Source: Kitasatospora humi
GTDB taxonomy: Bacteria > Actinomycetota > Actinomycetes > Streptomycetales > Streptomycetaceae
DNA length: 64,000 nt
Reading direction: 5' to 3'
Assembly: GCF_020907985.1 (NCBI RefSeq)
Contig: NZ_JAJJPA010000013.1
Location: forward strand, 62,001-126,000
In this document: positions 14,944-22,026 of the stretch, one piece after another
How positions within the stretch are numbered: the stretch's first letter is position 1
Layout: each line of letters begins with the position of its first letter
Position numbers and translations under genes: made by a program
The notes under the pieces: model-generated
What the model saw: the letters and a program-made list of their open reading frames with translations, nothing else
The model's database searches: none
Told to the model about the DNA's origin: nothing

Positions 14944-16542
14944 TCAGCCGCCGCCCAGACGGACCGCCTTCACCAGCAGCAGCACCACGCCGAGCACCAG
15001 GTAGCCGCGCAGTGCCAGCATGGCCAGGCGCAGTCCCGGGGACCACTCGACGGGCTTCAGCAGGGCCAACGGCGGCATGCGCCAGGCGAGTTTCTCGCTG
15101 GGCGAGAGGGCTCGGGCAACCGGCCGTGCGGCGGCACCGGAACGGCGGCGGGACAGCCGCACCGCGAGCAGTCCGGCCAGCGCGGCGGCGGCCAGCCCGA
15201 CCGCGAGGCAGGCGGTCAGCGCCCTGACGTCGACGGACGGGAAGACCGTGGTGGTCATCAGGATGCCGGAGAGCAGCAGCACGCCGACGATCACGCCCGC
15301 CAGCACGTTCAGCCAGCGCGGGTTGACCCACGGCCCCAGCACCTCGGGATCGTTGCAGAGCAGCAGCAGGAAGACGCTTGCGGAAGGCAGCAGCAGCCCG
15401 GCGAGCGCCTGCACGGCCTCGGTGATCACGCCCAGCGGCGCGCCGGGGATCAGCACGATCCCGGCGGCGGCCAGCACCATCAGGCTGTAGGAGGCGTAGA
15501 ACTGCTTGGCCTCGCCGAATCCGCGGTGCAGCGAGTGGCGCAGGTTGAAGACGTCGCCGAAGGCGTAGCTGGTGGCCAGGGTGACGGCGGCGGCGCCGAT
15601 GATGCTGGCGTCCAGCAGCACGATCGAGAACATCACGGCCATCGCACGGCTGTGCCGGGCGAGCGCGTGGGCGACTCCGCCGGCGTCCGTGAAGTGGCCC
15701 GCGAACGGCGTGCCACGGGCCGCGAAGTCGGCGATCAGCACCAGGGCGGCGGCACCGATCACCACCACGAACGAGCCGATCACGGTGTCGGCCCGCTCAT
15801 AGCCGATGAACCGCGGGGTGATCCGCTTGTCGATCACGTTGGACTGCTGGAAGAACAGCTGCCAGGGTGCCACCGTGGTGCCGACGATGGCGATGATCAG
15901 CAGCACGGCGTCGCTGCTGATCCCGCCCTGGATGCCCGGCACCACCAAGGAGTGCGCCGCGTGGAGCCAGTTCGGCCGGGACATCAGGGTGAGCGGGATC
16001 AGCAGCAGGCTCACCGCGATCAGCGCGAACATGGCCCGCTCCCAGCGGCGGAACGAGCCGCCGGCGGTCATCGCGATCAGCAGCAGGGCGGACAGCGGGA
16101 CCACCCAGTACTTGGAGGCGCCCAGGTAGGAGCAGGCGAGCGAGATCCCGATGAACTCGGTGACGAGGGTGAGGAAGTTCAGCACGAACAGGTCGCCGAC
16201 GCTGAACCAGCCCCAGAACCGCCCGAACCGCTCGTTGATCAGTCGGGCGTGCCCGACGCCCGTGACGGCACCGAGGCGCACCACCATCTCCTGGTTGACG
16301 ATCAGCACGGGGATCAGCAGCAAGAGCACCCAGAGCAGCGAGTAGCCGTAGTCCTGGCCGGCCTGGGAGTAGGTGGCGATGCCGCCGGCGTCGTTGTCGC
16401 CGACCATGACGATGATGCCGGGGCCGACGATCGCCAGCAGGGTGAGCAGCCGGGTGCGCGGGCCGGGCCGCTCCTCGGTGCGCTCGCGCGGGATCCGACC
16501 GAACGCGCCCTCGATGTCGCCGAGGTGCGCCTCGTCGAGCAC
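14944..16542 (-). CDS. Nramp-family divalent metal transporter, probably the Nramp-related magnesium type
   Basis: 532 residues with about 11 membrane helices. TM1 reads GPGIIVMVGDNDAGG where classic Nramp has DPGN. TM6 reads GTTVAPWQLFFQQS where Mn/Fe Nramps have an M-P-H core: the metal-binding Met is Ala and the His is Trp. Loss of that Met is a mark of Nramp-related Mg2+ transporters. Upstream in the minus direction, 17 bp away, lies a gene for a soluble MgtE_N/CBS protein, a Mg2+-sensing module. The two probably form one uptake unit (inference). GTG 16542 is the only standard start; the frame is open another 264 bp upstream as a Pro/Ala/Glu-rich stretch. Confidence 0.85.
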   Translation of the reverse strand: MLDEAHLGDIEGAFGRIPRERTEERPGPRTRLLTLLAIVGPGIIVMVGDNDAGGIATYSQAGQDYGYSLLWVLLLLIPVLIVNQEMVVRLGAVTGVGHARLINERFGRFWGWFSVGDLFVLNFLTLVTEFIGISLACSYLGASKYWVVPLSALLLIAMTAGGSFRRWERAMFALIAVSLLLIPLTLMSRPNWLHAAHSLVVPGIQGGISSDAVLLIIAIVGTTVAPWQLFFQQSNVIDKRITPRFIGYERADTVIGSFVVVIGAAALVLIADFAARGTPFAGHFTDAGGVAHALARHSRAMAVMFSIVLLDASIIGAAAVTLATSYAFGDVFNLRHSLHRGFGEAKQFYASYSLMVLAAAGIVLIPGAPLGVITEAVQALAGLLLPSASVFLLLLCNDPEVLGPWVNPRWLNVLAGVIVGVLLLSGILMTTTVFPSVDVRALTACLAVGLAAAALAGLLAVRLSRRRSGAAARPVARALSPSEKLAWRMPPLALLKPVEWSPGLRLAMLALRGYLVLGVVLLLVKAVRLGGG

Positions 16543-16559
16543 CGCGGACGGGGCGGACT

Positions 16560-18221
16560 TCAGGGTTGGGGCGGGCCTGGGCGCGGGCGCGGGGGACTCG
16601 GCAGCGGGTTCGGGTTCGGGTGCGGGCGCGGCAGCGGGCGCGGGGGCTGGCTCGGCAGGCGGCGCGGGTTCGGGCGCAGGTGCGGGTGCGGGTGCGGGGC
16701 CTGGCTTTGCAGGGGCCGCGGGTGCGGGAGCGGGCTTGGGCGGGGGGCTCGGCTCGGCAGCGGGCGTCGGCTCGGGCGTCGGCTCGGGCGCCGCGGGGGG
16801 AGCCGCCTAGTGCGGCGGCGGGGTGGGCTCGGGCGGGAGCGCGGGGGCCCGCACGCGTCCGGCTCCGCGCGCGCCGGGCCTGACGGGCCCGCCGGGTTGG
16901 CCGGGTTCACCGGGCCCGCCGGGTTCGCCGGGTTCGCCGGGCCCGCCGGGTTCTCGTCCGCCGTCCGGTGCGCCGGGTGCGGCGCGGGCTCGCGGCGGCG
17001 CCAGTCCTCCGGGATGACCGTCTCCAGCAGGTCGTCCACGGTGATCACGCCCAGGATCCGGTCCTGCTCGTCCACCACGGGCACGGTCAGCAGGTTGTAG
17101 TCGGCCATCAGCAGCGCGACGTCCTCGGCGTCGGTGTCGGGGAGCACGCAGACCGGTGCGGTGGCCATCAGCTCCCGCAGCGGGGTGGCCGGGTCGGCCT
17201 GGACGAGCGTCACCAGGGTCGCGGTGCCGCACAGCCGCTCGCCCGCCTCACCGGCCTCGACCGCGTAGACGCTGGTGAGCGCCTCCGGTTGCATGATGCG
17301 GGCGCCCCGCACCCGGGCGAGCACCTCGGCGGCGGTGGCTTCCGGCGCGGCGGTGACGAAGTCCAGCGCCATCAGGCCGCCGGCGCTGGACGGATTGAAG
17401 CCCATCAGGGTGAGCACCTTGGTGCGCTGCCCGGCCGGCAGAGCGTCCAGGACGGGCTGCCGGCGCTGCTGCGGCAGGTCGTTGATGGCGTCGGCGGCGT
17501 CGTCGGCGCGCATCCGGGCCAGCACGGCGGCGATCTCGGCGTCGCTGCGCTCGGCGAGCAGCCGGGTCTGCGAGTCGGGCTCCAACTCCTCGAAGACGTC
17601 GGCTTCCAGTTCGGGGTCGGCGTGCACGGTCGAGAGGATCTCCTCGGACTCGGTGCGGTTGGCCTCCTCCAGCAGGTCGGCGAGGTCGGCCGGCTTGAGC
17701 TTGCGCAGGCGGCCGAAGGGGCCGCGCACCCGGGCCGACTGGGCGTGGCCGATCAGCGGCTCGAAGGCCTTCCAGTCCCGCCACTGCGGCGGTGACTCAC
17801 CGGCGAAGAAGCCGAACAGCCGGGGCCGGTGCGGATGGGTGTCCAGGCGGTCCACCACCCAGCCGTCCGGGCGGTCGCGCAGCTCCAGATCGTGGGCACG
17901 GACCAGTTCGGCGTCGGCCACGTCGATCACCCGGTGGCCGAGCACGTCCCGGCGCAGCAGCACCTCGCCCTCGCGCCGCTCGAACGGGCGCAGGTCGACC
18001 ACCTCGCTGGTGAGCCGGATCCGCTGGCCGCCGAACGCGGCGACCTGGGCGATCGGCAGGAACACCTCGCGGGCGCCGATCCGGGCGACCAGGCCGGTGA
18101 CCACGGGGTAGTCGCGGCCACGCAGTCGGACGATCACATCGGCAAGCCGCCCCACCGGTTCGTCGTTGCGCCCGGTCAGTGGGCGGCGCAGCAGTTGGGA
18201 GAGCACCACCACTCGTTCCAC
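16560..18221 (-). CDS. MgtE N-terminal and CBS domain protein without a transport domain
   Basis: Domains in order: a PRC-barrel-like N-terminus (residues about 5-75), the MgtE intracellular N domain (LADLLEEANRTESEEILSTV ... LARMRADDAADAINDLP, about 180-290), then two CBS motifs (about 290-430, with VVDEQDRILGVITVDDLLE). A long Pro/Arg tail follows. The N+CBS block of MgtE senses cytosolic Mg2+ and gates the channel; here the channel domain is absent. GTG 18221 is preceded 8 nt upstream by TAGCTT, a -10 for a possibly leaderless message. The last 80-90 residues are compositionally odd and may come from a frameshift; in the other frame the protein would end at 16807. Confidence 0.85.
   Translation of the reverse strand: MERVVVLSQLLRRPLTGRNDEPVGRLADVIVRLRGRDYPVVTGLVARIGAREVFLPIAQVAAFGGQRIRLTSEVVDLRPFERREGEVLLRRDVLGHRVIDVADAELVRAHDLELRDRPDGWVVDRLDTHPHRPRLFGFFAGESPPQWRDWKAFEPLIGHAQSARVRGPFGRLRKLKPADLADLLEEANRTESEEILSTVHADPELEADVFEELEPDSQTRLLAERSDAEIAAVLARMRADDAADAINDLPQQRRQPVLDALPAGQRTKVLTLMGFNPSSAGGLMALDFVTAAPEATAAEVLARVRGARIMQPEALTSVYAVEAGEAGERLCGTATLVTLVQADPATPLRELMATAPVCVLPDTDAEDVALLMADYNLLTVPVVDEQDRILGVITVDDLLETVIPEDWRRREPAPHPAHRTADENPAGPANPANPAGPVNPANPAGPSGPARAEPDACGPPRSRPSPPRRRTRRLPPRRPSRRPSRRPLPSRAPRPSPLPHPRPLQSQAPHPHPHLRPNPRRLPSQPPRPLPRPHPNPNPLPSPPRPRPGPPQP
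16566..16806 (-). repeat. Pro/Ala-coding low-complexity DNA between the MgtE-like and Nramp genes
   Basis: About 240 bp of degenerate short repeats rich in GGGTGCGGG-like units on the plus strand. In the Nramp frame on the minus strand it reads as alternating Pro-Ala/Pro-Glu with ordinary codon use, bounded upstream by TAG at 16807-16809. In the MgtE-like frame it reads as Arg/Pro/His with poor codons (CGA, CAA). Replication slippage here could change which protein owns the segment. Confidence 0.6.
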
Positions 18222-18306
18222 CCGGACGAAGCTAGCCGTGGCGTCCGGCGGCCCGGGAGGGCGCGACCGGGGGCGCCCGGGGATCACCCCGATCGGCTCA
18301 GTCCGG

Positions 18307-18792
18307 CTACCCGGCCGGGATGCGGTGCCGGGCGGCCGCGACCAGCGTCCGGGCCACCGGCCCCGGCAGCCCGAAGTGGTGCTCCAGCCAGGCGACGTCA
18401 TGGCCGCGGGTGGCGCAGATCCAGGCCGCCTCCAGCTGGTGCGGGCTCGGCGGATCGTCGAGGACGGTCAGCAGGGCGGCCAGCTCCTGGGCGGGATACT
18501 CGGCCAGGGTGTCGCCGGTGAACCACGGCCCGCCGGGCTCCTCGGCGGGCGGCCGCGCGGGCGGCCGGGGAGCGCCGACGACCGTCCGGCGCAGCCGAAG
18601 GGTGACCAGCACCGCCGCCGCCACCAGCGCCGCCGCGCCGAGCAGCACGCCGCCGACCAGCGCCCGGTCGTCGACCGGTGCGGCGGCCATCGCGATCACG
18701 GCGGCCACCAGCACGATCAGCACGGTCATCAGGGCAGCGCCCTCGGCGGTCCGTGGCCGGAGCAGCCGGCGCAGCTGCGGTACCTGGGACAT
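18307..18792 (-). CDS. membrane protein of unknown function with two N-terminal helices
   Basis: 161 residues, family not identified. Two membrane helices (MTVLIVLVAAVIAMAAAP and VGGVLLGAAALVAAAVLVTL, residues about 22-64) precede a cytoplasmic domain (PWFTGDTLAEYPAQELAALL ... HFGLPGPVARTLVAAARH). ATG 18792 is 8 nt after GGAGG, which fixes the start over an upstream in-frame codon. It lies 85 bp upstream of the MgtE-like gene on the same strand, so it may be cotranscribed with it and the metal transporter. Confidence 0.7.
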   Translation of the reverse strand: MSQVPQLRRLLRPRTAEGAALMTVLIVLVAAVIAMAAAPVDDRALVGGVLLGAAALVAAAVLVTLRLRRTVVGAPRPPARPPAEEPGGPWFTGDTLAEYPAQELAALLTVLDDPPSPHQLEAAWICATRGHDVAWLEHHFGLPGPVARTLVAAARHRIPAG

Positions 18793-18840
18793 GTGCGGAC
18801 ACCTCCCCCTCCAGGGTGCGCCCACCCGCCAGGGACCCGC

Positions 18841-18899
18841 CCGCTTGGAAAGCGCGCCGGGGGCAACCCCTCACGAGTTCGGATCTCGTATCCTCCGCC
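18841..18899 (+). pseudogene. tRNA-Ser(GGA) 3' fragment, copy A (att-like scar)
   Basis: From the anticodon loop TTGGAAA (anticodon GGA) through the variable arm (GGGGGCAACCCC), the T-arm (ACGAG-TTCGGAT-CTCGT) and the acceptor 3' strand ending TCCTCCGCC. No matching 5' acceptor strand (GGAGGAT) is present upstream, so it is not a complete tRNA. The 3' ends of tRNA genes are classic integrase targets. Two more copies lie at 20234-20291 (+) and 27361-27416 (-). Confidence 0.7.
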
Positions 18900-18902
18900 T
18901 TC

Positions 18903-18939
18903 ACGAAGGCCCGGACCGCTGAGCAGTTCGGGCCTTCGT
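18903..18939 (+). terminator. terminator after tRNA-Ser fragment A
   Basis: ACGAAGGCCCG (18903-18913) and CGGGCCTTCGT (18929-18939) form a perfect 11-bp stem directly after the tRNA-like 3' end. It also ends a minus-strand gene at 18943 when read the other way. A related GAAGGCCCGGAC core follows the tRNA-like 3' end of copy C, with a weaker match (GATGGCCCGGAC) after copy B. Confidence 0.7.
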
Positions 18940-18942
18940 CGT

Positions 18943-19122
18943 TCACCCGCGACGGACCGACCCTCGATCCGGACGCCGCAGCAGCCGGCGGAGGTCGCGC
19001 CAGGCCTGCACGACAGCGACCAGTCTCCGCAAGAGCACCTGAACGCACCCGAGCAAGGCGCCGACGAACATCACCCCCCCCCACAGGGCGATAGCGCTCC
19101 AATCGACGACGGCTCTCCGCAT
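18943..19122 (-). CDS. small membrane protein of the island
   Basis: 59 residues, MRRAVVDWSAIALWGGVMF to LRRPDRGSVRRG: one membrane helix (IALWGGVMFVGALLGCVQVL, residues about 10-29) and a very basic C-terminus with WRDLRRLL. GGAGG lies 6-7 nt before ATG 19122, which supports a real small gene. The DNA encoding WRDLRRLL recurs at 27495-27533 beside another tRNA-Ser scar, so this gene or its tail belongs to a repeated mobile module. Function unknown. Confidence 0.55.
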   Translation of the reverse strand: MRRAVVDWSAIALWGGVMFVGALLGCVQVLLRRLVAVVQAWRDLRRLLRRPDRGSVRRG

Positions 19123-19248
19123 GACAGGCCTCCGCTCGACGCCGTGAACGACTCCCCCCCCGCATCCTTCAGGCCCGCGCCGCCGAAGTCTGCACGTACA
19201 AACCGCCATCTACTCGAACGGACGTACGACAGCGGCACCAATGAGTTG

Positions 19249-19270
19249 ACTTCGGAACATATTCCGAAGT
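19249..19270. promoter_or_regulatory. toxin-antitoxin operator over the promoter
   Basis: ACTTCGGAA (19249-19257) and TTCCGAAGT (19262-19270) are perfect 9-bp arms with a 4-bp centre. The left arm overlaps a good -35 TTGACT (19246-19251), and the -10 would follow at about 19270 (TAACGT). A repressor here, normally the antitoxin or the TA complex, would block the promoter of the operon at 19282. Confidence 0.65.
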
Positions 19271-19281
19271 AACGTGCCCCT

Positions 19282-19749
19282 ATGTCCACTCTCACCGTGT
19301 CGTTGTCGTTCTCTGACCTGTCGAAGAACTCCAAGCGGGTCGCGGACACCGTCGAGCGCGCCCAGCGCGTTCACGTCACGCGGCGTGATGGCGAGGACCT
19401 CTACCTCACCACTGCCCGCCACGATCAGCAGCGGGAGGAGACCGCTGACGTCACCGCCCGCCTCTTCACCGCCCTGATCCGCAGCGATGAAGGCGCGCGA
19501 GCCGTGCTGCTGGCCCTGCCCGAGGTGTTCCCGTGGAGCAGGCACCTGTCAGCCGAGGAGGTACGCGAGTTCGTGGTGGACCTCGTCAACGCGACGCGCG
19601 ACGCCGCCGAACTGGATGTCCACTCCAACCTCCACCGCGTCATAGTCGAATGGCGCGCCACCGCCAGGATCCTGGCGGACCCCGACCTCACCGCCCAGCT
19701 GACCCGGGCCCTCCCCGACGAAGACCACGGCGAGGTGCCCGCCCCGTGA
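19282..19749 (+). CDS. Phd/YefM-like antitoxin (prevent-host-death type), first gene of a TA pair
   Basis: 155 residues. The N-terminus (LTVSLSFSDLSKNSKRVADTV, then RVHVTRRDGEDLYLTT) is the Phd-like DNA-binding and dimerisation fold. A longer helical C-terminus follows (ARLFTALIRSDEGARAVLLA ... FVVDLVNATRDAAELDV) than in classic 80-residue Phd antitoxins. Its TGA overlaps the next gene's GTG by 4 nt, showing tight coupling. A 9-bp palindrome covers the promoter, in line with autorepression. Confidence 0.8.
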   Translation: MSTLTVSLSFSDLSKNSKRVADTVERAQRVHVTRRDGEDLYLTTARHDQQREETADVTARLFTALIRSDEGARAVLLALPEVFPWSRHLSAEEVREFVVDLVNATRDAAELDVHSNLHRVIVEWRATARILADPDLTAQLTRALPDEDHGEVPAP

Positions 19750-20102
19750 GCCCCAAGCGCGGTGATGACGTTCCACCCCCACCCATCGACGACGAGTGGC
19801 GCCTGCGATTCGCCACGAACGAGGCCGCCAAGGGGTGGGGGGAGCTTTGTGCTGAAGCACCTGGCAACAGCCGGCGCTGTTTCGAGGCGCTGCGCAGTTC
19901 CCCGGCCTCCACCAACGACCCCGACCGGCAGCACCGGCTGCGCGGCCGACTTGCCACCGCGACGCTCGGCGGCATGGCCTATCCCCAGTGGGAGTACGAG
20001 GTGACGGCCGGAGGCCGCGTGCGGTACCTCATCGACGAACCCCGCCACACAGTGCTGCTGGTCTATGCGTCCACCCGCCACCCGAAGGACACCGACAGCT
20101 GA
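19746..20102 (+). CDS. RelE/ParE-like toxin
   Basis: 118 residues from GTG 19746, overlapping the antitoxin stop (GTGA). The C-terminal half, YEVTAGGRVRYLIDEPRHTVLLVYASTRHPKDTD, matches the RelE-like pattern of a basic catalytic strand followed by a hydrophobic strand and a TRHPK tail. N-terminal RLRFATNEAAKGWGELC is the usual helical lead. RelE relatives cut mRNA at the ribosome and ParE relatives poison gyrase; I cannot tell which applies here. Confidence 0.8.
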   Translation: MSPKRGDDVPPPPIDDEWRLRFATNEAAKGWGELCAEAPGNSRRCFEALRSSPASTNDPDRQHRLRGRLATATLGGMAYPQWEYEVTAGGRVRYLIDEPRHTVLLVYASTRHPKDTDS

Positions 20103-20173
20103 CCTCCGGACCGGCTCGACATGGTCTCAGTTCTGGTCTCATTCAACGCTGTTCAGCCTGGTTCAGACTCCAC

Positions 20174-20596
20174 TCAGTGGTGCGCTCGCCGCAGATCAGG
20201 ACGAATGCCGATCCCGGCGGACCCTGTTCGGAAGAATTGGAAAGCGGGTTGAGGGCATCCCCTCACGACTTCGAATCTCGTATCCGCCGCCTCCGCCCGC
20301 CTGGGCAGACGATGGCCCGGACCGTCCTGCTTCGAGGGGCCGCTGGCGCGTGGCATTGATCTGCCGCACAGGGTGGGCTTACTGGCGACGGAACGGCCGG
20401 CTGGGGCCAGATGACGACCACCTCGCCGCCTCGCCGACGGCTGATCGTCCCCTCCTCGGCCCGGGTTTTGGGCGGGCCGAGCCGGCTCGTCGCGGAGGAG
20501 GATCGAGCGCCAGACCCGCTCCTTGAGTTCCCGGATACAGGGCCCGCAGGCGTACATCGGCGCCTGCAACCCGGCGACGCTGGCGGGGCCGATCAC
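20174..20596 (-). CDS. small CxxC protein of the cassette, C-terminus read into a tRNA scar
   Basis: Starts at GTG 20596, overlapping the previous gene's TGA by 4 nt. The N-terminal 45 residues (GPASVAGLQAPMYACGPCIRELKERVW) look like a real small protein with a CGPC metal or redox motif. Beyond about residue 60 the sequence turns basic and disordered. The last 30 residues (RGCPQPAFQFFRTGSAGIG) are simply the antisense of tRNA-Ser fragment B, so the original end was probably lost at the recombination junction. Function unknown. Confidence 0.5.
   Translation of the reverse strand: MIGPASVAGLQAPMYACGPCIRELKERVWRSILLRDEPARPAQNPGRGGDDQPSARRRGGRHLAPAGRSVASKPTLCGRSMPRASGPSKQDGPGHRLPRRAEAADTRFEVVRGCPQPAFQFFRTGSAGIGIRPDLRRAHH
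20234..20291 (+). pseudogene. tRNA-Ser(GGA) 3' fragment, copy B
   Basis: AATTGGAAAGCGGG (anticodon loop region), GAGGGCATCCCCTC (variable arm), ACGAC-TTCGAAT-CTCGT (T-arm with one mispair) and TATCCGCCGCC at the 3' end. It is in the same orientation as copy A, 1.4 kb away, and together they bracket the TA module like attL/attR. A related GATGGCCCGGACC sequence follows about 20 nt later. Confidence 0.65.
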
Positions 20597-20748
20597 AGGA
20601 CCCGGGTCCACTGGTGTCCGCAGTACAGCCAGCAGAATCCGTCGACCCAGTCGTTGCCGTCGTCCGTCGCGGCGGGGGCGGGACGGCCGCCTCGAGCGAA
20701 TTCGGCGAGCCCGGGAATCACCAGGTGCGGCACGGCCAGTTCGGTCAT
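20593..20748 (-). CDS. 51-residue protein of unknown function
   Basis: MTELAVPHLVIPGLAEFARG ... WVDGFCWLYCGHQWTRVL. It lies 38 bp after the HAD gene and overlaps the next small gene by 4 nt, so translational coupling supports that it is real. One Cys-rich aromatic patch (FCWLYCGHQ) stands out and might bind metal. I do not recognise a family. Confidence 0.6.
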   Translation of the reverse strand: MTELAVPHLVIPGLAEFARGGRPAPAATDDGNDWVDGFCWLYCGHQWTRVL

Positions 20749-20786
20749 TGCGTTTCGGGCTCCGGGATCAAAAATGGCTCTGGCGG

Positions 20787-21332
20787 TCAGGCCGCGTCCT
20801 TCACCGCGGCAAGGCTGGTGGCCCATTCGAGGGCGGTCATGATGTGCTCGGGCTGGATGCCGACGTGCGGGTCCGGCTGGATCAGCAGCGTCGGGTTGCC
20901 GAACGTGGTTCGGTCGGCCGCCCACTGGTGGTCGAGCGGGGTGAAGTCGTCGTCGATCCACACGACCGGGGCAGTGGCGAGCCAGTCGGCCACGTGGTTG
21001 CGCTTCCACAAGTAGCCTTCGGGGTGGCTGGTGATGATGGGCAGTCTGGGCAGCTCGATGTGCTCGAAGTCCGGCACTCCCAGCAGCGGGGCGATGATGC
21101 GGCGGGCGTCGAACCGCCAGCTGGTGCACCACACCGGCCGCACGAGGCCGGTGCTGACGGCGTCGAGGATCAGCTTGCCGTGGTCGGGGTTGAGCCAGAC
21201 CCAGAACGGTTCTCCGCCGTCCTTGGTGCGGACCTGGTGGCGGATGTGGGTGGCCGGGGCGCTGCCGTCGGCGTCGGGGAACGGTATGAGGACGCCGTCG
21301 ATGTCCAGCAGCAGGTACGGAGGTTGGTGCAT
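20787..21332 (-). CDS. HAD-domain protein (NIF/HAD-like phosphatase fold)
   Basis: 181 residues. LLLDIDGVLIPFPD supplies the nucleophile pair DxDG, and VVWIDDDFTPLDHQWA the distal acid Asp pair; WLNPDHGKLILD and VRPVWCTSW are shared with the second HAD protein at 59100-59609. The family is widespread in Streptomyces as short HAD proteins without a known substrate. It starts 19 bp after the methyltransferase gene ends, within one minus-strand operon. Confidence 0.82.
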   Translation of the reverse strand: MHQPPYLLLDIDGVLIPFPDADGSAPATHIRHQVRTKDGGEPFWVWLNPDHGKLILDAVSTGLVRPVWCTSWRFDARRIIAPLLGVPDFEHIELPRLPIITSHPEGYLWKRNHVADWLATAPVVWIDDDFTPLDHQWAADRTTFGNPTLLIQPDPHVGIQPEHIMTALEWATSLAAVKDAA

Positions 21333-21351
21333 CGGTGCCTCCCGGGGCGGG

Positions 21352-22026
21352 TCATGGCTTCCGTGCGGTGATCAGCAGGGTGGTGGGCCAGCGCGAGTCG
21401 GCCGGCGCGAAGAGGTTGTGGAGACCGGTGACCAGGAGGCCAGCGCGGTTGAGGGCCCGCGCCCAAGCGGCCGGGTCAATGTCCCAGCGCTTCAGCGCAG
21501 CCAAAGTGCCATCGCGTAGAGCGACTTGATCGAGGGTGTGGGGGCTGGCCGGGATCACGCCGGTCCGTTGCGGGTGCGGGACGGAGAAGGCGAGCACGCC
21601 CTTGCGGTCGAGGCGGCGCGAGCACGCAGAAAGGATTTTGGACGGCTCGGCCAGGCCGATCGCCCCGAACACCGAGACGATCACGTCCAGTGGTTCACGC
21701 TCACGGGTCAGGTAGGCGATCGCATCCGCGTTCACGAACTCGCATCCGAGGTGGCCGTAGTGGCCCTTCGCCCGGCGGATCTGGCCCCGCGAGCGGTCGA
21801 CCCCGACGGCCCGGGCGCCGAGGCCGACCAGGTGGGCGGTGGTGTGGCCTGGCCCGCAGCCCAGTTCAACGATCCGCCGCCCAGCCAGCCCGTGACCCAG
21901 GATCTCGGCACCCGGACCGATCCCGGGCCGCTGGGTCCACTCCATCCGACCGGGCGACTCCAGAGGCTGCGGCGGAGCCTGGGCAAGACGCTGGGCTGCG
22001 TGGGCGTCCCAGACGTCCACCGTCAT
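21352..22026 (-). CDS. class I SAM-dependent methyltransferase
   Basis: 224 residues from ATG 22026, whose ATGA overlaps the stop of the kinase-like gene. Motif I is IVELGCGPGHTTAHLVGLGA (residues about 50-69), followed by VGVDRS (SAM ribose acid), FVNADAIAYL and the post-motif FGAIGLAEPSKILSACSR. The substrate is unknown. Tight coupling to the kinase-like and HAD genes suggests one pathway that phosphorylates, methylates and dephosphorylates something (inference). Confidence 0.85.
   Translation of the reverse strand: MTVDVWDAHAAQRLAQAPPQPLESPGRMEWTQRPGIGPGAEILGHGLAGRRIVELGCGPGHTTAHLVGLGARAVGVDRSRGQIRRAKGHYGHLGCEFVNADAIAYLTREREPLDVIVSVFGAIGLAEPSKILSACSRRLDRKGVLAFSVPHPQRTGVIPASPHTLDQVALRDGTLAALKRWDIDPAAWARALNRAGLLVTGLHNLFAPADSRWPTTLLITARKP

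Noticed and set aside
16823..17017. Collagen-like Gly-Pro-Pro protein on the plus strand
   Set aside because: It is the antisense of the NPAGPANP-type tail of the MgtE-like protein; no start site or continuation.
12349..17100. A 1583-codon open frame on the plus strand
   Set aside because: It runs antisense through trpF, the MurG-like gene and the metal transporter, and its product is Arg/Gly/Ala/Gln-rich low complexity. Such shadows are expected at this GC content.
18221..18306. Mg2+ riboswitch before the MgtE-like gene
   Set aside because: The gap is too short and the message looks leaderless; no M-box or ykoK-like fold is visible.
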